A stretch of 64,000 nt of DNA from Roseiarcus sp963787135 (lineage in GTDB: Bacteria; Pseudomonadota; Alphaproteobacteria; Rhizobiales; Beijerinckiaceae), in contig CAWBBW010000033.1 in the NCBI GenBank assembly GCA_963787135.1, positions 248,001 through 312,000 of the forward strand, written 5' to 3'. Numbering within the stretch: the stretch's first letter is position 1; the number at the start of each line of letters is the position of its first letter. Below, one piece after another: positions 45,678 through 53,788 of this stretch. A program made the position numbers and the translations under genes. The notes under the pieces are model-generated. The model made no database searches. It saw only the letters and a list, made by a program, of their open reading frames with translations, and was not told where the DNA came from.

Positions 45678-46358
45678 ATGACGAAAGTCGCAGAGATCGC
45701 CGCTGAGCCCTATGCGTTCGAGCTGACGCCAGACCACAGCGCGTTGCTGATCATCGACATGCAACGCGACTTTCTCGAGCCTGGCGGTTTCGGCGAGATG
45801 CTCGGCAACGACGTCTCGCAATTGCGCCGCACCATTGAGCCAAACAAGCGCCTGCTGGCGGCGTGGCGGGCTGCCGGGCTGCTCGCCATGCATACGCGCG
45901 AGGGCCACAGGCCCGATCTTGCCGATCTGCCGCCGGCCAAGAAAGTGCGCGGGCGCAGCAGGACCACCATCGGCGACGAGGGTCCCATGGGTCGCATCCT
46001 GGTGCGCGGCGAGCCGGGCCACGACATCATCGCCGAGCTCTACCCGGAGCCCGGCGAGCCGGTGATCGACAAGCCGGGCAAGGGCGCGTTCCACGCCACC
46101 GATCTCCACTCGATTCTTCAGCACCGCGGCATCAAGCAGCTCGTCGTCACCGGCGTGACGACCGAAGTCTGCGTCAACACCACCGTCCGCGAAGCCAATG
46201 ACCGGGGCTACGACTGCCTCGTGCTCGAAGACTGTGTGGGATCCTACTTTCCGGAGTTCCACGCCATGGGCCTGAAGATGATCAAGGCCCAGGGCGGAAT
46301 TTTCGGCTGGGTCGCCCATTCGGACGCCGTAATCAAAGCTTTGGCCCCGCTCAAGTAG
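45678..46358 (+). CDS. Isochorismatase-family cysteine hydrolase, biuret hydrolase-like
   Basis: The protein is 226 aa. The catalytic triad of the family is present: Asp27 (LLIIDMQRDF), Lys in VIDKPGKGAF (132 or 135) and Cys165 (VTTEVCVNTT). The blocks HTREGHRPDLADLP, GRILVRGEPGHDII and REANDRGYDCLVLEDC are those of biuret hydrolase-type amidases and not of isochorismatases or nicotinamidases. A ureide, biuret or related C-N compound is the likely substrate. It lies 42 bases before an NCS2 permease and behind a sigma-54 promoter, which fits nitrogen scavenging. The exact substrate is not proven. Confidence 0.85.
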   Translation: MTKVAEIAAEPYAFELTPDHSALLIIDMQRDFLEPGGFGEMLGNDVSQLRRTIEPNKRLLAAWRAAGLLAMHTREGHRPDLADLPPAKKVRGRSRTTIGDEGPMGRILVRGEPGHDIIAELYPEPGEPVIDKPGKGAFHATDLHSILQHRGIKQLVVTGVTTEVCVNTTVREANDRGYDCLVLEDCVGSYFPEFHAMGLKMIKAQGGIFGWVAHSDAVIKALAPLK

Positions 46359-46399
46359 CGCGGCCGGCCGGGGAACCTCAAGCGACGGGGAGAAAAGCG

Positions 46400-48001
46400 A
46401 TGTCAACGACGACGACGGCGGCGACAGGGCGCGAGCGCTACTGGGTTCCGGGCGACTGGAACGCGTTCTTCGGATTCGGCACCAATATTCTGGTCAACGT
46501 CCTCGTCCTGACCGGGCTCCTGCGCTTCGTTCTCAAGATGCCGGATTCGCTGGTGTTCGGCAGAATTCTTCCCGCCCTCGGGCTGATGCTGTTCTTGAGC
46601 ACTGTGTACTACGCCTGGCTCGCCTACCGGCTGGCCCAGAAGACCGGCCGCACCGACGTTTGCGCCCTGCCCTCGGGCACCAGCGTGCCGCACATGTTCG
46701 TGGTCACGTTCGTGGTCATGCTGCCGATCCTGCTCAGGACCAACGATCCGATCCAGGCCTGGGAGGCGGGCCTCACCTGGGTGTTCGTCCAGAGTTTCGT
46801 CTTGATGGCGGGCGGCTTCATTGCGCCGGTCATCCGCAGGATCACACCGCGGGCGGCGCTGCTCGGTTCGCTCGCCGGCATTTCCATCACCTTCATCTCG
46901 ATGCGGCCGGGCCTGCTGGTGTTCGAGACGCCGCTCATCGGCCTCGTCTGCTTCGCCATCATCCTCGCCAATTGGTTCGGCGGTGTGCGCTACTTCCAGG
47001 ACGTGCCAGGCGGCCTGATCGCGATCGCCGCAGGCACGCTGATCGCCTGGGGATCGAACCTCTTCGGCCTCGGCTATGGCGGCTTGAGCGTCGGGAGCGT
47101 CGGCGACGCCTTTTCACACTTTGGCTTCTCGTTCCCCATACCCGCCGTTGGTCACGTCTTTTCCGGCTTCAAGTTCATCGGCGTCATATTGGTGACCGCG
47201 ATTCCTTTCGGCATCTACGATCTCGTCGAGGCGATGGACAACGTCGAGAGCGCCGCCGCGGCCGGCAATTCGTTCCCGACGACGCAGGTGCTGACAGCCG
47301 ACGGCGTGATCAGCCTGATCGGTTGCCTCCTCGGCAACCCGTTCATCAACGCCGTCTATATCGGCCATCCCGGCTGGAAGGCGATGGGCGGCCGGATCGG
47401 CTATTCCGCGGCGACCGGCGTGATGGTGCTGGTGCTGACGTGGCTCGGCATCGTCGCCCTGGTTTCGAGCCTGATCCCGGTGGTCGCGATCCTGCCGATA
47501 CTGCTCTACATCGGCATGCTGATTGGCTCGCAGGCCTTCCAGGAGACGCCGAGGAGCCATGCGCCGGCGATCATCCTGGCGATGATTCCGCAGATCGCCG
47601 CCTGGGGCAAAACCATGATCGACGGGGCGCTCGGCGCCGCGGGCACCAACGCGGCCACGGTCGGCTTCGACAAGCTCGGCAATACGGGCGTCTTGTACAA
47701 GGGCCTGGCGACGCTCGGCGGCGGCGCCACGCTCGCCGGCATCATTCTGGGCGCGGTCACCGTGTTCATCATCGAACGCCAGCTCGAGAAGGCCGCATGG
47801 TTCGCGCTTGCGGGATCGATTCTAACGTTCTTCGGCCTGATCCACGCCGAGGATCTTGGCGTCGGGCAGTCGCCTTTGGTGGCGCTGAGCTATCTCGGGA
47901 TCGCGGTCATGCTCTACTGCTTCGCCAGATTTGCTCATGTTTCGCCGGCGGCGATCGAGTCGCACGGCCATGGTGGAATGAGCGAGCAGCCGGCGGAATA
48001 G
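46400..48001 (+). CDS. NCS2-family nucleobase permease
   Basis: The protein is 533 aa with about 13-14 membrane segments. The N-terminal GDWNAFFGFGTNILVNVLVL, the QVLTADGVISLIGCLLGNPF segment and the absence of SLC26 STAS sequence place it in the NCS2/AzgA-like group that carries xanthine, uracil, guanine or related rings. It sits directly after the cysteine hydrolase, so it probably brings in the substrate or its precursor. It ends in a short cytoplasmic His-containing tail. Confidence 0.85.
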   Translation: MSTTTTAATGRERYWVPGDWNAFFGFGTNILVNVLVLTGLLRFVLKMPDSLVFGRILPALGLMLFLSTVYYAWLAYRLAQKTGRTDVCALPSGTSVPHMFVVTFVVMLPILLRTNDPIQAWEAGLTWVFVQSFVLMAGGFIAPVIRRITPRAALLGSLAGISITFISMRPGLLVFETPLIGLVCFAIILANWFGGVRYFQDVPGGLIAIAAGTLIAWGSNLFGLGYGGLSVGSVGDAFSHFGFSFPIPAVGHVFSGFKFIGVILVTAIPFGIYDLVEAMDNVESAAAAGNSFPTTQVLTADGVISLIGCLLGNPFINAVYIGHPGWKAMGGRIGYSAATGVMVLVLTWLGIVALVSSLIPVVAILPILLYIGMLIGSQAFQETPRSHAPAIILAMIPQIAAWGKTMIDGALGAAGTNAATVGFDKLGNTGVLYKGLATLGGGATLAGIILGAVTVFIIERQLEKAAWFALAGSILTFFGLIHAEDLGVGQSPLVALSYLGIAVMLYCFARFAHVSPAAIESHGHGGMSEQPAE

Positions 48002-48078
48002 CAGCCCGAAGGCCACCGCCACGACCCGCCCCCAACAAGGGGGCGGGAATTCCCCTCAGGCGCCGGGCCGTGCTCTCG

Positions 48079-49512
48079 TCACGCGGCCGCTGCGGCCCGC
48101 TCCGGCTCGCGAATCTCGTAGATCGCAAACGCTTCGCTGACGCCGCGCAGCGACAATTGCCGCGAGCTTGCCCGGTAGCCGCGGGCGCCAACGAGGCCCG
48201 CGGCTTCGGCGGCGTCCACCACTTGCTTTGTCGCCAGGATCGCCGTCGGATCGGCAAGCTCCTGGACGCGCGAGGCGATGTTGACGGAGAGGCCGAAATA
48301 GTCCTGCCGGTCATCGAGCATGACCGCGAGGCACGGCCCCTCGTGCAGGCCAATGTTGAGCGCGAGATCCTCGTTGCCGCGCTCTTCGTTGATCCTGCGC
48401 ATGGCCTCCCGCATCCGCATCGCGGCGCGCAACGCCCGGTCCGGGGTCGGGAAAGTCGCCATCACCGCGTCGCCGATGGTCTTCACCACCGCCCCGCCCT
48501 CGGCGACGACCGCCGCCAGAAGCTCGCCAAAGTGGCTGCGCACGAGATCGAAGGCGGCGAGGTCGCCCACCCGGTCGTAGAGCGCAGTCGAGCCCCGGAG
48601 ATCGGTGAAGAGAATGGTGAGGCTCGTGATCTTGAAGCGCTGCTCGGGATCGAACGTGCCGCTGCGGTAGAGATCGCGGAAGGTCTGGTTGCTGAGGAGC
48701 CTGTTGGCGGTCAGCACCGGGCGCCGGCGGTTGGAGAGATTGTCCGCCTCCGGGGTGTGGACCCATAGGCCCGGCAGCGTCCGTTGACCGGATTTGTTCT
48801 CGAACGTGATGCGCGCCGGGCCAGGCTGGATCTTCATCGAGCCGAAATGAGAATGCGAGTCCGCGAGCACGACCGCGAGGCTGCGACGTTCGGTCGTCTC
48901 GTCGCCCGCGACCTCGAGATAGAGCGTTGAATGGGTCACCGGATCGAAGGCGATGATGAGGCCCTTCGGCAGCGTCAGCGACATCGCGGCTTTTTCGCCC
49001 GGCTGCAGCTCCATGAGATCGAGCGTCACCCTCTGGATCGCGCCCTCGAGGTCCTCCGGGACCACGGCCCCGGAGCTCCAGAAGACCTGCCGCATGTATT
49101 CGGTATAGGGCAGCGTGCCGGGATCGTGCGCCCCGATGCGCCGGACTCTCGGATCGACGGTGAAAGTGACTTCGACCAGCTGGTCGAGGGTCGGCTCATT
49201 ATCCTGCACGCAGAAGGCGCAGAAGTAGTGATCGCGATTGATGCTCTTGAGCGCCACGGCGGTTTCGAGCACGCCGCCGCATCCCGGGCAAAGCATGTTC
49301 CAGGACATGTCGAAGATGCCGAGCCGCGCAGCATGGACGAGCGCGCCGATCGCCGCCTCTTCGTTGAGCCCGCGCTCGGCGGCGAAAGCGAGCGGATTGA
49401 TGCGGTTGAGGGACCGGTCGGACCCGGTTTCAACCGCTGTCTTCAACGCGTCGGCGACAGTCGGGTCCGCCGCCTGCCGCAAGAGTTCCCAAAGCGCCGT
49501 TGCTTCGGCCAT
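48079..49512 (-). CDS. Class III nucleotidyl cyclase with N-terminal DUF5939-type zinc-ribbon domain
   Basis: Soluble protein of 477 aa. Residues 1-260 form a DUF5939-like domain with a zinc ribbon, Cys75/Cys78 (LCPGCG) and Cys98/Cys101 (FCAFC). Residues 290-460 are a cyclase domain with metal Asps in ILFTDLRGST and TIGDAVMATF, the Lys in VVKTIG, and an Asp-x-x-G...Asn...Arg block (DYFGLSVNIASR). The Asp there sits where mammalian adenylate cyclases select adenine, so cAMP is the likely product. ATG at 49512. It is the first of three class III cyclases within 15 kb. Confidence 0.88.
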   Translation of the reverse strand: MAEATALWELLRQAADPTVADALKTAVETGSDRSLNRINPLAFAAERGLNEEAAIGALVHAARLGIFDMSWNMLCPGCGGVLETAVALKSINRDHYFCAFCVQDNEPTLDQLVEVTFTVDPRVRRIGAHDPGTLPYTEYMRQVFWSSGAVVPEDLEGAIQRVTLDLMELQPGEKAAMSLTLPKGLIIAFDPVTHSTLYLEVAGDETTERRSLAVVLADSHSHFGSMKIQPGPARITFENKSGQRTLPGLWVHTPEADNLSNRRRPVLTANRLLSNQTFRDLYRSGTFDPEQRFKITSLTILFTDLRGSTALYDRVGDLAAFDLVRSHFGELLAAVVAEGGAVVKTIGDAVMATFPTPDRALRAAMRMREAMRRINEERGNEDLALNIGLHEGPCLAVMLDDRQDYFGLSVNIASRVQELADPTAILATKQVVDAAEAAGLVGARGYRASSRQLSLRGVSEAFAIYEIREPERAAAAA

Positions 49513-49863
49513 CGCCGTTCCTCCGTGCTGAGACGCCTGATGTAGGATGTCGTCGGCCTCGCCGCCAGAACCGGCGAGATTGCGACTGGCCTATTCGTCA
49601 TCCTTCGAAGCCCCCGTTTCACGAATCGGATCGAAAGTCGTCGTTTCATGCTGGACAGCAGTCTTCTCTTGTGTAACATAATCGGTTGTATCGCAAATTC
49701 ATCATGATTTTGTTAGCTGTAATCGTTCTGTAATCTGAGGGTGTTACGGAAGGCGGTTGTCGGAGAGTATTTTTGCAATCGGTTCGGTGGCCGCCTCGCC
49801 CGCAAAGCCCGAGACGGAAATGACGGTCCCAGGGAGTTCCTCAAGCAAAAAGGAAAAGTCACG
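49513..49863. promoter_or_regulatory. Divergent region between the cyclase and the PEP-CTERM gene
   Basis: About 350 bases without a gene. Positions 49670-49745 are clearly AT-rich (atcatgattttgttagctgtaatc and around it), unlike the rest of the window, and are the best candidate for the promoter of the PEP-CTERM gene. I could not settle on a specific -35/-10 pair. Confidence 0.45.
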
Positions 49864-50643
49864 ATGAGAAGCGTCTTTTTCTCCGCCGCTGTGACCGCGC
49901 TGGCGCTCGGGGCTTCGATTGGCGGGGCTGAGGCCGCACAGGTGTTGACGCCAGACGGCGATCCGTTTCCGACGAACAGCGTGGCTTATCTGACCGGCGG
50001 CCCCTACATGACCCCGTTCGGCACGTTCGACATGACAACGGTGGCGAATTTCGACGGCTTCGTCCTTCAGTCGCATAGCGGTAACGAGTTCTACACCTAT
50101 GCTACGTCGACGGTGTTCGGGACCGTCGGTCCAACGCAGACCGTGACGTTCGACAACCATGGCGTATTCAGCACCTACACGTTCACGAACGGCGATGTGG
50201 AGGTCGAAATTTTTGGCCGCTCGAGCGCATTCGAGACGGGCACGTTCAGCGCGCGGATGCTGATGGCGACCTGGACCGGGACCATCGATGGCCTACCCGT
50301 AGTCGCCCAGATCAGTCCGGCCACCCCTACGCTCGGAACGATTATATTTTCCCTTCCGCCGCCCGGGACCCTGGGTCTGCTGGTTGACTACGTCTTCCAC
50401 AACCAGACCGAGTTCAGCCTGAATGGGGGTCCTTTCGTGAGTACGCCGCTGACCGGCGTCTCAGCCCCAATTCCGGAGGCTTCCACCTGGGCCATGATAC
50501 TGGCGGGCTTCGCCGGCCTCGCCTTCGCGTCCTATCGCAGGTCAACCGGTAAGATACGCCTCAGACGAGGGGATCGGGGGATTGGAACGCGTTCTATCAC
50601 AGCGTCGACCACAATGGGTTCAAAGCGTTACGTAGCGCTTTAA
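49864..50643 (+). CDS. PEP-CTERM sorting-domain secreted protein
   Basis: The protein is 259 aa: signal peptide (FFSAAVTALALGASIGGAEAA), a beta-rich Thr/Phe-rich body, then IPEASTWAMILAGFAGLAF and a basic YRRS, the exosortase-sorting signal. Such proteins are exported and released with exopolysaccharide. Unusually, the frame runs another 30 or so residues past the basic cluster (KIRLRRGDRGIG and on) into the 3' end of the convergent kinase gene, overlapping it by 47 bases. The ATG at 49864 follows AAGGAAAAG. No exosortase gene is in the window. Confidence 0.85.
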   Translation: MRSVFFSAAVTALALGASIGGAEAAQVLTPDGDPFPTNSVAYLTGGPYMTPFGTFDMTTVANFDGFVLQSHSGNEFYTYATSTVFGTVGPTQTVTFDNHGVFSTYTFTNGDVEVEIFGRSSAFETGTFSARMLMATWTGTIDGLPVVAQISPATPTLGTIIFSLPPPGTLGLLVDYVFHNQTEFSLNGGPFVSTPLTGVSAPIPEASTWAMILAGFAGLAFASYRRSTGKIRLRRGDRGIGTRSITASTTMGSKRYVAL

Positions 50644-52108
50644 AAGCGGTGCTTCGGCGAGCGAGGATGTCTGCCAGCACCGGGTCAGGATCGATGCGGT
50701 CGCGAATCCGGGTCATGGCGGCAACGGCGGTCGCGAGATCAGGATAGAGTCCGACGCCGACCGCAGCGATGATGGCCGCGCCAAGCGCGCCGAGTTCATG
50801 GGCCTCCGCGATTTCGAGCGGCAGGGCTATGGCGGCGGCGAAAATCTCGAGCCAGGGCCGGCTTCGCGCCGCCCCGCCCGCAAAGCGCGCCGCGAGCGGC
50901 CGGGCGCGGTCCTTGAGCAGATGATCGATGTGACCCCGATGCTCGAAAGCGACGCCCTCGTAAATGGCGCGCACCATCTCGGGCAGCCCGTGCCACGAGG
51001 CGAGGCCGATGAACGAGCCGCGCGCCTCAGGCTGATCGAGCCGGCCATTGAGATAGGGAAGAAAAAAGGGAATGGCGTCGCTGGGGCGGGTTAGCGCGAC
51101 CTGCCTGTTGCAGAAATCGAAAAGGGCCTCGCGATCGCGCCCGCTCCCGTCCGCCAGGGCTAAAACCGAGTCGACGAACCATTCGAAAGCGCTCGCCGAA
51201 GTCGGGCCGGCATCGGTCAGGATGAACTCGCCCGGCCTCGGACCGAGAATTGGCGCGGAGATCGACCCGTCAGTGATCGGGGTCCTGCTGGCGAGCTGGT
51301 TGAGGCCCCAGGTCCCGGAAATGACGCTGATCAGGGTCTCGTCCGTCGCGCCGAGCCCGAGGGCCATCGCTGGGCCGTCGGCATAGCCGGCCGATACGGG
51401 CGTCCCGGCAAGGAGCCCGGTTTCGAGAGCCGCCTTTTCTGTCACCGCGCCCGCGACGGTCAGCGGCTCGAGTGCTTCGCCGAAGAGGCGCTCGTAGCGG
51501 CTGAGACCCAGGCAGTCCAAGACCGCAGGCGTCCATTGTCGCGTGCGCTGGTCGATGAGACCCCCGGAGGACAGGTCGCTGACTTCGGCAGCAAGCGCCC
51601 CGGTCAGCCGGTAGCGGATATAGTCCTTGCACATGAGCGCCCTGGCGGCGCGCGCGAGCGTCTCGGGTTCATGGCTTTCGAGCCAGGCGATCAGCGGAAG
51701 GGGCTTCCCGGCCCATAATTTGTGCCAGGTCAGCGAAACGACGGCATCCTCGAGCCTTGCGTTGCGCCACCGCGCGACCTCGCCTTGCGCGCGCTGGTCC
51801 GGCGAGAGGATGCCATTGCGCACCGGTTCGCCGCGGCGGTCCACGAGATAGAGGCCGTTGCCGTAGCCGGTGAGCCCGACGACGGCGATCGAGGACGGCG
51901 CGACCGCCGCTGCGTGCAAAACCTTGCGCGTCGTGGCGCAGATCGCCGCCCACATGGCTTCAGGATCGCGTTCCAGAAAGCCCGGCGCGGGATGAAGGGG
52001 CGCCATTGCGGCGCTGGCGACAGCGCATTCGCGTCCGCGCTCGTCGTAAAGAGCGGCCTTGACCGCCGTCCCCCCGGCGTCGAAAGCGATGATGTGACGC
52101 TTGGTCAT
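50597..52108 (-). CDS. FGGY-family carbohydrate kinase
   Basis: The protein is 503 aa with the two-domain FGGY fold. The phosphate loop IIAFDAGGTAVKAALYD opens the protein; SVISGTWGLNQ and ARFAGGAARSRPWLEIFA are the C-terminal ATP-site blocks. Relatives phosphorylate xylulose, L-xylulose, ribulose or similar. The layout (GTWGLNQ, HRGHIDHLL) is nearest in my reading to L-xylulose/3-keto-L-gulonate-type kinases, but this is weak. It lies 34 bases after the receiver-cyclase gene on the same strand, so it may be cotranscribed. Its 3' end overlaps the PEP-CTERM gene. Confidence 0.85.
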   Translation of the reverse strand: MTKRHIIAFDAGGTAVKAALYDERGRECAVASAAMAPLHPAPGFLERDPEAMWAAICATTRKVLHAAAVAPSSIAVVGLTGYGNGLYLVDRRGEPVRNGILSPDQRAQGEVARWRNARLEDAVVSLTWHKLWAGKPLPLIAWLESHEPETLARAARALMCKDYIRYRLTGALAAEVSDLSSGGLIDQRTRQWTPAVLDCLGLSRYERLFGEALEPLTVAGAVTEKAALETGLLAGTPVSAGYADGPAMALGLGATDETLISVISGTWGLNQLASRTPITDGSISAPILGPRPGEFILTDAGPTSASAFEWFVDSVLALADGSGRDREALFDFCNRQVALTRPSDAIPFFLPYLNGRLDQPEARGSFIGLASWHGLPEMVRAIYEGVAFEHRGHIDHLLKDRARPLAARFAGGAARSRPWLEIFAAAIALPLEIAEAHELGALGAAIIAAVGVGLYPDLATAVAAMTRIRDRIDPDPVLADILARRSTAFKALRNALNPLWSTL

Positions 52109-52142
52109 TGTCGGGGCGGCGCCCTCCAGGCCTTGCGCCTTT

Positions 52143-53393
52143 CTACGCCATTTCGATCCGCGTTCCGACGCCGCCGTTGAGCAGCCGTTTCAGGTGATAT
52201 TGGGCGAGCGCATCTTCCGGGCGTTCCCCGATCAGGGCGGCGAAGGCAGCGATCACGCCGGGGTCCCCCGCCTCGAGCTTTTCAAAGGCGCGGGCGTAAG
52301 CCGCGGTGTGGCGACTGGCGCTTTCCTCGGGCGTGAGCGGCTCGAATACGCGCATCGGCTCCTTCCGCCCGCGCAGCACGAGATCGCCGACCGGGCGGCC
52401 GAGAAATCCGTCAGCGCGTTCGGCGGCGGCGGCGCTGACGCAAATGCGGGTGCCGAGTTGCTTGTTGACCGCCTCGAGCCGCGCCGCGGCGTTGATGGTG
52501 TCGCCGTAAGCCGTGTAGTCGAAGAGCCGCCCGCCGCCGAAATTGCCGACGATCGCGTGGCCCGCATGAACGCCGATGCGGGTGACGCCGAGCGGCACGC
52601 CACGCGCCTTCCAATCGAGGCGGTAGTCTTCGGAGCGCTTGTCGAGCGCGAGCGCGCAGGCGATGGCGCGGGACTCGGCGTCGGGCTGGTCGCCGGGCGC
52701 GCCGAAAAGGACATGGATCGCGTCGCCGATGATCTTGGCCACCGTGCCCTCGTGCGCGAACACGATTTCCGTCATGCCTTCGAGATAGCCGCTGAGCAGG
52801 CTCGCAAGCTCACGGGGATCGAGCGATTCGACGAGCGGCGTGAAGCCCGCAATGTCGGTGAACAGCGTCGCGATCTCGCGCCGTTCCCCGCCTGGCGCGA
52901 GCGCGTTGGCGTCGGCCGCGAGGCTCAAAGCGAGGTTGGGGGAGAAATAGCGCGACAGAGACGCATGCGCGCGCTCGGCCGCCGCCTGGCGGTGACGCGC
53001 CTCCCTGAGGTCGGCAACATGGGCGATCGTCTTGCGGACGGTGGTCTCGAAATCGGCGAAGTCGATGGGCTTGGTGAGAAAGTCGAACGCGCCCCGGTTC
53101 ATCGCGGCGCGGATATTGGCCATGTCGCCATAGGCCGACACGATGACGGTCGAGAAGCGGGTCGCCTGGTCCTGAAGCTTCGTGAGCAGGGTCAGCCCGT
53201 CCATGCGCGGCATGTTGAGGTCAGACACGACCATGTCGAAATCGCGGTTCTCGGCAAGGAAGTCCAGAGCCTCGACCCCATCGCGCGCGAAGCCGAAGGC
53301 GATCGAGCCGTCCTTGATCTGGCGGCGAAACTTCTGCCTGACGAGGTCTTCGAGATCGGGCTCGTCGTCGACGACGAGGATTTTCGCCGTCAT
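52143..53393 (-). CDS. Response regulator with class III adenylate/guanylate cyclase output
   Basis: The protein is 416 aa. The receiver domain covers residues 1-125, with acidic pocket VVDDEPD, phosphoacceptor Asp58 (VVSDLNMP) and the Lys of FDFLTKPID. A short linker leads to a cyclase domain: metal Asps in TLFTDIAGFT and IIGDAIHVLFG, Lys in VAKIIGD, and the Asn/Arg pair in YGDTINAAARLE. Mammalian enzymes have Asp at the adenine-recognition position; here it is Thr, common in bacterial adenylate cyclases. Its ATG overlaps the stop of the upstream receiver gene in an ATGA, so the kinase, receiver and cyclase are a coupled unit. Confidence 0.92.
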   Translation of the reverse strand: MTAKILVVDDEPDLEDLVRQKFRRQIKDGSIAFGFARDGVEALDFLAENRDFDMVVSDLNMPRMDGLTLLTKLQDQATRFSTVIVSAYGDMANIRAAMNRGAFDFLTKPIDFADFETTVRKTIAHVADLREARHRQAAAERAHASLSRYFSPNLALSLAADANALAPGGERREIATLFTDIAGFTPLVESLDPRELASLLSGYLEGMTEIVFAHEGTVAKIIGDAIHVLFGAPGDQPDAESRAIACALALDKRSEDYRLDWKARGVPLGVTRIGVHAGHAIVGNFGGGRLFDYTAYGDTINAAARLEAVNKQLGTRICVSAAAAERADGFLGRPVGDLVLRGRKEPMRVFEPLTPEESASRHTAAYARAFEKLEAGDPGVIAAFAALIGERPEDALAQYHLKRLLNGGVGTRIEMA

Positions 53394-53788
53394 GAAGGAC
53401 CCAGCGCTTCGTCGAGGCGGCGGCCGATTTCACCCCGCAAGACGGGAAAGTCGATTGGCTTGGTAAAGAGTCCCGCGGCGCCGGCCTCGGTCGCCTTCCG
53501 GCGCGTTTCCGGGTCGCCGTAGGCGGTGATCATGATGACGGGCACGTCAGGACGCGCTTGTCTGGCGCGGGGAAGCAGTTCGAGCCCGCTCATGCCGGGC
53601 ATGTTGACGTCGGAGAGGATCAAAATGAGGCTCGCGCTCTCCGCCGCGTCGACGCGCTCCAGCGCCTCGGGCGCGGACTGGGCAAATTCCATATCGAAGC
53701 GCGACGCGCGCAATTCCCTGCGAAACTGCTGGCGGAAGAGGTCGGCGACGTCGGGTTCGTCGTCCACAACGAGGATCAGCGCGTTCAT
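53390..53788 (-). CDS. Single-domain response regulator (receiver only)
   Basis: The protein is 132 aa, one REC domain with no output. The acidic pair is in LILVVDDEPD, the phosphoacceptor Asp60 in LILILSDVNMPG, the Thr/Ala region in VIMITAYGDPE and the Lys in LFTKPIDF. It overlaps the kinase stop (ATGA, 53785-53788) and the next gene's start (ATGA, 53390-53393). It may act as phosphate sink or shuttle between the kinase and the receiver-cyclase. Confidence 0.93.
   Translation of the reverse strand: MNALILVVDDEPDVADLFRQQFRRELRASRFDMEFAQSAPEALERVDAAESASLILILSDVNMPGMSGLELLPRARQARPDVPVIMITAYGDPETRRKATEAGAAGLFTKPIDFPVLRGEIGRRLDEALGPS

Noticed and set aside
46660..48768. 702-codon plus-strand frame overlapping the NCS2 permease and the cyclase
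   Set aside because: Arg/Gly/Asp-rich alternate frame that crosses two real genes and their intergenic gap.
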